Source: Mucilaginibacter tundrae
GTDB lineage: Bacteria; Bacteroidota; Bacteroidia; Sphingobacteriales; Sphingobacteriaceae
Assembly (NCBI RefSeq): GCF_013408825.1
Contig: NZ_JACCBZ010000003.1
Coordinates: forward strand, 62,001 to 126,000
Reading direction: 5' to 3'
DNA length: 64,000 nt
The notes beneath the pieces are model-generated. The model saw only the letters and a list, made by a program, of their open reading frames with translations, did not search any database and was not told the DNA's origin. A program made the position numbers and the translations under genes. Below are positions 8,603-15,916 of the stretch, one piece after another. Position 1 is the first letter of the stretch. Each line of letters starts with the position of its first letter.

Positions 8603-8631
8603 TCCGACTTTTTGACGAATATCTCCGCATT
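8603..8631 (+). promoter_or_regulatory. 29-bp operator-like motif upstream of fadL
   Basis: An exact reverse-complement copy of 7546-7574. On the + strand it starts TCCGACTTTTTGACGAAT. It lies 101 bp upstream of the fadL ATG and 80 bp upstream of the divergent AraC gene's start, so it could serve both fadL activation and autoregulation. It has no clean dyad; two GTC/GAC-type triplets separated by an A/T run suggest a direct-repeat site as AraC proteins prefer. Confidence 0.75.
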
Positions 8632-8732
8632 ATAGCCCTTTTTTTACTATTAAACCAAGCTAAATTTATTTTTTTAAACCATGCGGCCTTTGCACCTAGC
8701 AAACTGCGTTTTATAAACCAATTATATCAATT

Positions 8733-9959
8733 ATGAAGAAACTCTTACTATTAGTGTTCGCACTGATGCCTGTTATTTCGTTTGCACAGGGTTTCCAGGT
8801 AAATCTGGAAGGTGAAAAGCAAATAGGCATGGGCCATACAGGCACCGGCCTTGTCCAGGATGGAGCATCTGTATTTTTCAACCCGGGCGCGGTAGCCATG
8901 TTACCGCAAAATTATGTTCAGGGTGGTATAAGTCCCCTATTATTCAAATCAACCTTTAATCCACAAGGCACAAATGTAGAGGATCATACCGCAAATAAAA
9001 TTGCCACTCCATTTACTTTTTATGCTGCATGGGGGCCAAAGGATTCATTTTGGAAACTTGGATTAGGTGTTTATACCCCATTTGGTGGCTTAGCAGACTG
9101 GGGTGATAACTGGCAAGGAAAGTATGTACTGGAAAGCCTAAACCTTAAAGCTATTTATATACAACCAACTTTAAGTATAAAATTAGCCGACTTTTTAAGC
9201 GTAGGCGGTGGCTTTGTATATAACAGAGGTAGCGTTGATTTGACGCAAGCAATTCCGTTGACAAATTCTGCAGGACAGGATGGGCAAGCAGAACTTAAAG
9301 GAACTGGTAAAGGTTATGGCTGGAACGCCGGTATATATATTGTTACCGAAGCAGGTATTACCGTAGGTATAACCCATCGTTCAGAAGTAAATACTACTAT
9401 TAATAATGGTACCGCTTTATTCACAGTACCATCATCATTATCGGCACAATTCCCTCAGCCTAATACATTTTCATCAAGTATACCTTTGCCGGCTACTACT
9501 TCGATAGGTTTTGGCTTTTACCCTACAAAGCAATGGACTTTAGCGCTTGATGTAAACATGATCGGTTGGGATGTGTATAAGGTATTAGCCTTTAATTACG
9601 GTACAGTTGAACCTGCTGGCTTACAAAACACAGTAGAGCAACGAGACTACCAAGATGCATTTAGCTTTAGAGGCGGCGCACAATATAAAACCAACAAAAA
9701 TTTGGCTATACGTTTTGGCGGAGGCTACGCGACTACTGCAGTTGAAGATGGTTTTGTATCGCCGGAAGCACCTGATGCCAACCGTGCATTTGTAACTGGT
9801 GGATTGGGATATACATTTGCCAATCATTTAGATCTTGATGTTTCATTTGAATACGAGCATGTTATGTCTCGCGATCAAACCAACATACAAACTCAGTTAG
9901 CAGGCACTTTTGAAACTAATGTTTATATCCCTGGTATATCACTGGCTTACCACTGGTAA
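8733..9959 (+). CDS. fadL: FadL-family outer-membrane fatty-acid/hydrophobic transport protein
   Basis: A 408-residue OMPP1/FadL/TodX-family beta-barrel. The signal peptide (MKKLLLLVFALMPVISFAQ) is followed directly by the family N-terminus GFQVNLEGEKQIGMGHTGTGLV, then ASVFFNPGAVAML, equivalent to the hatch region. Repeated amphipathic strands follow (LSVGGGFVYNRGSVDL, WTLALDVNMIGWDVY, NLAIRFGGGYATT, LDLDVSFEYEHV) and it ends on an aromatic residue (YHW). It should import long-chain fatty acids or other hydrophobic compounds across the outer membrane. It is followed 15 bp later by an esterase lipoprotein and preceded by the 29-bp motif, consistent with one regulated uptake operon. Confidence 0.93.
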   Translation: MKKLLLLVFALMPVISFAQGFQVNLEGEKQIGMGHTGTGLVQDGASVFFNPGAVAMLPQNYVQGGISPLLFKSTFNPQGTNVEDHTANKIATPFTFYAAWGPKDSFWKLGLGVYTPFGGLADWGDNWQGKYVLESLNLKAIYIQPTLSIKLADFLSVGGGFVYNRGSVDLTQAIPLTNSAGQDGQAELKGTGKGYGWNAGIYIVTEAGITVGITHRSEVNTTINNGTALFTVPSSLSAQFPQPNTFSSSIPLPATTSIGFGFYPTKQWTLALDVNMIGWDVYKVLAFNYGTVEPAGLQNTVEQRDYQDAFSFRGGAQYKTNKNLAIRFGGGYATTAVEDGFVSPEAPDANRAFVTGGLGYTFANHLDLDVSFEYEHVMSRDQTNIQTQLAGTFETNVYIPGISLAYHW

Positions 9960-9974
9960 TTAAAAAATAACAGC

Positions 9975-11285
9975 ATGAAGAACTTTAAATTATATATACT
10001 ATCAGGCTTGCTATTTATAGCTGCCTGTAAACCCGAGATCCATACACCAACATTAAGCAAGGGTACTGCTAATTTTTCCCGCTTTATTGCTGTAGGAAAT
10101 TCACTAACCGCTGGTTATTCAAATGGCGGCTTATATCTTGATGGGCAGTTGAACTCATACCCTTCAATTATGGCCAAACAAATGGCGCAGGTAGGTGGCG
10201 GAGCTTTTAACCAGCCTTTATTTACAACAGCGCAAGCGAATGGGTCTGGCTATTTAACTTTAACCGGATTTGATAAAAGTGGCAATCCGATAACTGCGCC
10301 AGTTACAACCGACCTTGCCGTTAGGGGTGAATACAATGCACCAGGATTTGGAACCGTTGTTTTATACACTAAATACACTGGCGATATTGAAAATTATGGT
10401 GTACCTGGAATAAAACTGTATAACATCACTACTCCTCAGTACGGTAATTACAATGGGTATTTTGAGCGTTTATTACCCGGTGACGGATCAACGACAGTAT
10501 TAAATACTGATTACCTTGATTTTGTAACCGCTAAACCATTTACTTTTTTCACTGATTGGTTAGGCAATAACGATGCCTTAAGCTACGCGACCACAGGTGG
10601 TGCTGGCGATGTGCTTACTGATAAAACAACATTTGCACAGTTATATGAGTTATCGCTACAACAATTAACAGCAAGTGGAGCAAAAGGTGTAGTAGCTACT
10701 ATACCGGATGTTACATCTATACCATACTTTAATACAGTTACTGTTGCTGCAATTAATGCTGAAGTAGCTTCAACTGGCCTTAAACTGTATGTTAATGCCT
10801 TAGTATCCGGCACCACTTATGCGCCAAGGCTCGCTACAAACAATGACCTGATCGTGCTCACATTTCCTACAAGTATGATAGGAACCATGGTAACTACACC
10901 ATATGGCCCGTTGCCTTACGGTCTGACACCCGTTACCCCGGTCGATAATCAATATGTACTGGATGCGAATGAAGTCGCATTAACCCGAGATTATGTTCAA
11001 TCTTACAATGCTACGATCACGACGCAAGCTGCAGCAAAAGGATTGGCTGTATTTGATGCTTATACCTATTTAAATAATGTAAAACTGCATGGTTTAGAGA
11101 TTGATGGTATTTCTTTATCATCAGCGTACATTACCGGCGGTTTATTTTCATTGGATGGCGTTCACCTTACCCCTCGTGGGTATGCTATTATAGCTAACGA
11201 GTTTATAAAAGCTATTAATACAACATATAATGCAAATGTTCCGCTTGCGAATGTTGCAAGTTACCAGGGATTAAAATTCCCATAA
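9975..11285 (+). CDS. SGNH/GDSL-family lipoprotein hydrolase
   Basis: A 436-residue predicted outer-membrane lipoprotein: the signal peptide ends in a lipobox, LFIAAC, with Cys18 as the lipidated residue. The SGNH block I is FIAVGNSLTAGYSNGG with Ser43 as nucleophile. Block III may be DWLGNNDAL. Block V is LDGVHLTPRGY with Asp394 and His397 completing the triad. It probably hydrolyses acyl esters at the cell surface. Co-transcription with fadL (15-bp gap) suggests it releases fatty acids that FadL imports; this is inference from context. The natural substrate cannot be read. Confidence 0.88.
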   Translation: MKNFKLYILSGLLFIAACKPEIHTPTLSKGTANFSRFIAVGNSLTAGYSNGGLYLDGQLNSYPSIMAKQMAQVGGGAFNQPLFTTAQANGSGYLTLTGFDKSGNPITAPVTTDLAVRGEYNAPGFGTVVLYTKYTGDIENYGVPGIKLYNITTPQYGNYNGYFERLLPGDGSTTVLNTDYLDFVTAKPFTFFTDWLGNNDALSYATTGGAGDVLTDKTTFAQLYELSLQQLTASGAKGVVATIPDVTSIPYFNTVTVAAINAEVASTGLKLYVNALVSGTTYAPRLATNNDLIVLTFPTSMIGTMVTTPYGPLPYGLTPVTPVDNQYVLDANEVALTRDYVQSYNATITTQAAAKGLAVFDAYTYLNNVKLHGLEIDGISLSSAYITGGLFSLDGVHLTPRGYAIIANEFIKAINTTYNANVPLANVASYQGLKFP

Positions 11286-11305
11286 ATAATATTTATTGTT
11301 TAAAA

Positions 11306-11336
11306 TGGTGCATAATTCCTATGCACTATTTTTTTT
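11306..11336 (+). terminator. rho-independent terminator of the fadL operon
   Basis: A stem of GTGCAT (11308-11313) and ATGCAC (11321-11326), with flanking pairs and a 7-nt loop, is followed at once by a run of T. It starts 20 bp after the esterase stop codon. Confidence 0.75.
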
Positions 11337-11765
11337 TCAAAACAAAATGAATACCAATTTGGTTTTTGGTATAAAAATACCTTATTTTTATGTAATGAAA
11401 AACTATTTTAATCATGAGCAGAGAACTAACAGAATTTTCAACACTGATTGATGAGCAATTTGAGATTATAATTGTTCAAAAAATAAATTTCTGGAATTAT
11501 TTGTTAAGCTTATTTAATTAAAAACTTAAATCATCAAAGTTTAACCGGAATAGTATATCTGTTCCTAACCTGTTTTGTGCTTATATATTCACGGTCATTT
11601 CCCTATCACTATAACGATGTAGCAAATAATAAACGCCTATTATTTGAAAGCCTGTTACTACATTGATATTTTTGAATGGTATAAATGCTCTAATCATAAT
11701 ATATTTTTAGCGCTTTTACACACCAATTAAAACTTAAAATACATCTATTATTAAATAATAAAAAA
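11337..11765. other. intergenic stretch with one doubtful 35-codon ORF
   Basis: The region is AT-rich. The only start-to-stop reading of note is 11414-11521 (+), 35 codons beginning MSRELTEFSTLIDEQFE, with no recognised relatives. It begins a few bases after an A-rich stretch, so it may be a small peptide or chance. I see no other gene, tRNA or repeat here. Confidence 0.4.
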
Positions 11766-12581
11766 TTGGAAAATCAATTTTCGTTAGCAGGCAAAGTAAT
11801 TGTTGTGACCGGTGGTACCGGGATATTAGGCAACTCATTTGTGAATGGCATAGTTGAGGCTGGCGGCGCGGTGGGCATTTTAGGCAGAAATGCCGAAGTT
11901 GCCGAAGAGCGTGCAACTGCTATCAATAAAAGTGGTGGTAAAGCAGTTGCTTTAGTTGCTGATGTTTTAGATGAAGCTGATCTTCAAAAAGCTAAAATAA
12001 AGCTGTTGGACACTTTTGGGCGATTAGACGGCTTAGTGAATGGCGCTGGCGGCAATATGCCGGAAGGCGTGCTGCAAAACGAAGAGGATATTTTTAAAAT
12101 GAATATCGCCGGGATGAAAAAGGTAATGGAGGTAAATACCTGGGGAACAATAATACCTACACAGGTTTTTGGGGATGCTATTGCTAAAACAGGTAAGGGT
12201 AGCATTGTAAATATATCCTCCATGAATTCAAAACGGGCTATTACTAAAGTATTGGGATATAATATAGGCAAAGCGGCGGTAGATTGCTATAACCAATGGT
12301 TTGCCGTTGAATTGGCTAACCGATATGGTGATGCCATTCGTATGAATGCGCTTGCTCCTGGCTTTTTCCTTACTGAACAAAACCGCAACCTGCTTACGAA
12401 ACCCGAAGGTGGTTACACACCTCGTGGTGAATTGGTTATTAACCAAACTCCGTTTAAACGCTTTGGCCATCCAGACGAACTGATAGGTGCTTTGATTTGG
12501 TTATTAAGCGATGCTTCGAAATTTGTTACCGGGTCAATGATCTGTGTGGATGGCGGTTTCTCCATATTTGGTGGAGTGTAA
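11766..12581 (+). CDS. short-chain dehydrogenase/reductase, D-mannonate oxidoreductase-like
   Basis: A 271-residue classical SDR starting at TTG (MENQFSLAGKVIVVTGG); no ATG lies suitably upstream. It has the TGGTGILG cofactor motif at about residue 15, the NGAGG motif, ISSMNS with the catalytic Ser, and YNIGKAA supplying Tyr-x-x-x-Lys. The C-terminus has NALAPGFFLTEQNR and VTGSMICVDGGFSIFGGV. The overall pattern, especially the inserted EEDIFKMNIAGMKKVMEVN and the TEQNR..LL region, is that of SDRs annotated as mannonate (fructuronate) oxidoreductases. No other hexuronate gene is adjacent, so the substrate remains open. It converges on the small gene at 12594. Confidence 0.85.
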   Translation: MENQFSLAGKVIVVTGGTGILGNSFVNGIVEAGGAVGILGRNAEVAEERATAINKSGGKAVALVADVLDEADLQKAKIKLLDTFGRLDGLVNGAGGNMPEGVLQNEEDIFKMNIAGMKKVMEVNTWGTIIPTQVFGDAIAKTGKGSIVNISSMNSKRAITKVLGYNIGKAAVDCYNQWFAVELANRYGDAIRMNALAPGFFLTEQNRNLLTKPEGGYTPRGELVINQTPFKRFGHPDELIGALIWLLSDASKFVTGSMICVDGGFSIFGGV

Positions 12582-12593
12582 TTACCTTTATAG

Positions 12594-12830
12594 TTAAATA
12601 TTATATGATTCAATCTGCTCGGCCACAAGGTCGAGCAAATCTTCTTCCTCCACTCCTGCATTTTTACAAATATGTAAACGTTTGTGTGCACCCGGTTCAA
12701 AACTGGCTATAAATACTCCTTGTTTATAAAGCTCAAATTTACATTGCTCTCCCTCGTGATGCATATAGTCACGCACTTCAAAATGATGATTCTCGTTTTT
12801 GTAGCTCACTGATATTTCAAATAGTTCCAT
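12594..12830 (-). CDS. small hypothetical protein
   Basis: A 78-residue acidic cytoplasmic protein beginning MELFEISVSYKNENHHFEV. I place the start at the internal ATG at 12828-12830, because the eight residues above it look like untranslated AT-rich leader. It has a strand-rich first half (FEVRDYMHHEG, KFELYKQGVFIASF) and a helical acidic end (VEEEDLLDLVAEQIESY). I recognise no domain. It is convergent with the SDR (12-bp gap) and divergent from the DUF3606/ligD pair. The codon usage matches its neighbours, so it is probably real. Confidence 0.6.
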   Translation of the reverse strand: MELFEISVSYKNENHHFEVRDYMHHEGEQCKFELYKQGVFIASFEPGAHKRLHICKNAGVEEEDLLDLVAEQIESYNI

Positions 12831-12904
12831 ATTCCTGTATATTATAATATTCAAACCATATTATGGCCTTATTGTTGTAATTATAACCAACATATAAATA
12901 CGAT

Positions 12905-13075
12905 ATGGAAAATAACTACACCGCATTAAGTCTTGATAATGGCATTATCAACATGCATGAATATTACGCGATTGAGTATTGGACAAATAAGTTTGGCATT
13001 AATCGTGAGGCATTGCAAAAAGCGGTAGATGCCGTTGGTAATTCTGTTGACGAAGTAAGAAAGTATTTAAAATAA
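12905..13075 (+). CDS. DUF3606 small protein
   Basis: A 56-residue protein read directly from the ATG at 12905. INMHEYYAIEYWTNKFGIN, then REALQKAVDAVGNS and VDEVRKYL, match the DUF3606 pattern, in which a Trp-containing first helix is followed by a second helix ending in VRxYL. The function of the family is unknown. It ends 5 bp before ligD, so the two are almost certainly co-transcribed. DUF3606 genes occur often beside DNA-repair and stress genes in soil bacteria. It is easily missed by length cut-offs. Confidence 0.85.
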   Translation: MENNYTALSLDNGIINMHEYYAIEYWTNKFGINREALQKAVDAVGNSVDEVRKYLK

Positions 13076-13080
13076 CAATT

Positions 13081-15825
13081 ATGAGCCTGGTTAAATACGC
13101 ACAGAAGCGAGATTTTAAAAAAACCGCTGAACCAAAAGCTGGAAGAAGTAAAGACAAAGCTCATTTAATGTTTGTTATTCAAAAGCATGATGCATCGCGT
13201 TTACACTATGATTTCAGGCTTGAGATGGATGGAGTGTTAAAAAGCTGGGCTGTACCAAAAGGCCCATCAACCGACCCAAAAACTAAACGCCTGGCCATGA
13301 TGGTTGAAGATCACCCTTTCGACTATCGAAATTTTGAAGGCATTATCCCGCAAGGCCAATATGGCGGTGGGACTGTGATTGTTTGGGATGAAGGCACATA
13401 CGAACCAATTGAAGAAATAAAAGGTAAGAAAGCACAGGAAAAACACTTGTTAGAGCAATTAAAAGCAGGCTCCTTAAAAATAAAACTTCATGGCGAAAAA
13501 TTGCATGGTGAATACGCATTGGTGAAAACACACGGGATGGGCGAAAATGGATGGTTGCTCATTAAACATAATGATCAGTTTGCCAGTACCGATGATATTA
13601 CAAAAGAAGATCAATCTGTTTTATCCGGCAAAACCATCGAAACGATGGAGAAATCAAGCGATAAAGTTTGGCAACATGGTCACGAAGAGGATTTAAAAGA
13701 ATCACCGAAAAGCAGTAAAAAAAAAGCCCCGGCAAAACCGGCTGAGGAAGTGGTGGGTGAAAAGTTGGCTGAGAGACAAGTGGATACGGTTGTAGACGTA
13801 GCCGAACTAATCAAATCAGCCCCCAAAGCTACTATCCCCAAAAATATCCAACCAATGAAGGCCACATTGGTTGATGAACCTTTTGACGACCCAAACTGGG
13901 TATATGAAGTTAAATGGGATGGCTATCGTGCTATTGCTACGATCAACAAGGGCGAAGTGGAACTCATCTCACGCAACAATAAAACCTTTAACGATAAATT
14001 TTACTCCATCCATAAACTAATGCAGAAGTGGAAGTTCGATGCGGTGCTTGATGGCGAGATTTTGGTTTTGAATGATAAAGGTATATCGGACTTTGGCGCG
14101 CTACAAAATTGGCGCAGTGAGGCGGATGGTGAATTGGTATTTTACGTATTTGATATTCTTTGGTATGAGGGTAAAAACTTGATGGAATTGCCATTAATAC
14201 AACGTCAAGCCATTTTAAAAGATATATTACCTACCGATGATGACCACATCCGTCAAAGTAAGGTATTTAATGCCGGGGGAATAGACTTTTTTAATGCCGC
14301 ACAGCGAATGGGATTAGAAGGTATAATAGCCAAGAAGGCGGATAGCACATATACCTCGGATTTACGCTCAAAAGAGTGGCTCAAGATAAAAGTTCATCAA
14401 CGCCAAGAGGTTATTATTGCCGGATTCACTAAAAACGACGGTACAAATAAATCATTTAGCGCATTGGTTTTAGCAGTCTATGACGGTGGCGAGTTGAGAT
14501 ATGTAGGCAAAGTTGGTACCGGCTTTAATGATAAAGTGCAAAAGGAAATGATGGAACAGTTTAAGCCGCTTATCACCAAAACAAGCCCGTTTGAAGTTGA
14601 GCCTGATGTAGATAAACCATCGAGGTTCCGCCCGAAACGTATGGGCGCCAAACCAACCTGGTTAAAGCCGGAATTAGTTTGTGAAGTTGCTTACGCCGAA
14701 GTTACGAGCGATGGCGTTTTCAGGCAAGCATCATTCAAGGGGATGCGCATTGACAAAAAAGCAAAAGATATTGTGTTGGAAACACCTAAAGGGACACATG
14801 AAACTGTAAAAGATGCTGAAATGGAAACAAAAATTGAAGCTAAAAATACTCATAACGATGCAGTGACGCCACCCAAAAGTAAAGACCGTAAAACGCTTTT
14901 AAACCCAACGGACGAGACGCAGGTACGAAATATATGCGGGCACGATATTAAGTTTACCCACTTAAGTAAGGTTTATTGGCCAGAAGATAATGTAACCAAA
15001 CGTGATATGTTTAACTATTATTACCAGGTTGCAGATTATATTTTGCCCTATTTAAAGGATAGGCCAATGTCGCTTAATCGCTTCCCTAATGGGATTCACG
15101 GTTCAAGTTTTTATCAAAAAGATGTAAAAGGCAAAGCACCTGATTGGATCACTAAAACCTTCCCTTATACAACCAGCGATGGTGAGCATAAGGAATATTT
15201 GGTTGGCTCTGATGAATCCTATTTGTTGTGGATGGCTTCATTAGGTTGCATTGAAATGAACCCATGGTTTAGTCGTGTTAGAACTCCTGATAATCCAGAT
15301 TATTGCGTGATTGACCTTGATCCTGATAAAAACACGTTCGATCAGGTAATAGCAGCTGCTTTGGAAGTTAAAAAAATGCTGGACGCTATTGATGTGCCAT
15401 CCTACCCTAAAACTTCCGGCTCAACCGGAATGCACATTTATATTCCGTTAGGTGCTAAATATACATACGATCAATCGCAAATGTTCGCCAAAATTATAGT
15501 GCAATTAGTTCACAAACAGATCCCAGACTATACCAGTTTGGAGCGCATGGTAGCGAACCGTAAAGGAAAGATGTACCTTGATTTTTTACAAAATCGGCCA
15601 GGAGCAACCATTGCCGGTCCATACTCACTCCGCCCAAAAATTGGCGCAACTGTGTCAATGCCATTACTTTGGGACGAAGTAAAGCCGGGCTTAACAATGA
15701 AAGACTTTACCATATTTAATTCTATAAATAGATTAAAAGAAACCGGTGATTTGTTTAAAGGTGTGTTGGCTAAAGGCATCGACTTAGAAAAAACGATAGA
15801 AAAAGCGCAACGCATTTTTAAATAG
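13081..15825 (+). CDS. ligD: DNA ligase D, multifunctional end-joining ligase
   Basis: A 914-residue non-homologous end-joining enzyme with all three modules. The 3'-phosphoesterase covers about residues 30-180 (HDASRLHYDFRLEMDG, SWAVPKGPS). An adenylating ligase covers about 255-560, with the nucleotidyl-lysine motif EVKWDGYRA (Lys278) and LDGEILVL. The archaeo-eukaryotic-primase-type polymerase occupies about 620-914 (RPMSLNRFPNGIHGSSFYQKD, CVIDLDPD, SGSTGMHIYIPLG). The phosphoesterase-ligase-polymerase order is as in Pseudomonas LigD. A lysine/proline-rich linker lies near residues 205-225. Its usual partner Ku is not encoded in this window. Loss of any module is not evident, so it should be functional. 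Confidence 0.97.
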   Translation: MSLVKYAQKRDFKKTAEPKAGRSKDKAHLMFVIQKHDASRLHYDFRLEMDGVLKSWAVPKGPSTDPKTKRLAMMVEDHPFDYRNFEGIIPQGQYGGGTVIVWDEGTYEPIEEIKGKKAQEKHLLEQLKAGSLKIKLHGEKLHGEYALVKTHGMGENGWLLIKHNDQFASTDDITKEDQSVLSGKTIETMEKSSDKVWQHGHEEDLKESPKSSKKKAPAKPAEEVVGEKLAERQVDTVVDVAELIKSAPKATIPKNIQPMKATLVDEPFDDPNWVYEVKWDGYRAIATINKGEVELISRNNKTFNDKFYSIHKLMQKWKFDAVLDGEILVLNDKGISDFGALQNWRSEADGELVFYVFDILWYEGKNLMELPLIQRQAILKDILPTDDDHIRQSKVFNAGGIDFFNAAQRMGLEGIIAKKADSTYTSDLRSKEWLKIKVHQRQEVIIAGFTKNDGTNKSFSALVLAVYDGGELRYVGKVGTGFNDKVQKEMMEQFKPLITKTSPFEVEPDVDKPSRFRPKRMGAKPTWLKPELVCEVAYAEVTSDGVFRQASFKGMRIDKKAKDIVLETPKGTHETVKDAEMETKIEAKNTHNDAVTPPKSKDRKTLLNPTDETQVRNICGHDIKFTHLSKVYWPEDNVTKRDMFNYYYQVADYILPYLKDRPMSLNRFPNGIHGSSFYQKDVKGKAPDWITKTFPYTTSDGEHKEYLVGSDESYLLWMASLGCIEMNPWFSRVRTPDNPDYCVIDLDPDKNTFDQVIAAALEVKKMLDAIDVPSYPKTSGSTGMHIYIPLGAKYTYDQSQMFAKIIVQLVHKQIPDYTSLERMVANRKGKMYLDFLQNRPGATIAGPYSLRPKIGATVSMPLLWDEVKPGLTMKDFTIFNSINRLKETGDLFKGVLAKGIDLEKTIEKAQRIFK

Positions 15826-15916
15826 GGCTTTTGGCAATATCAGCAAAACCATATAGCTGAAATTGCTGTTATGTTTTTATTTATTAATCTGCTGTTAATA
15901 TTTGACTTTACACCTG

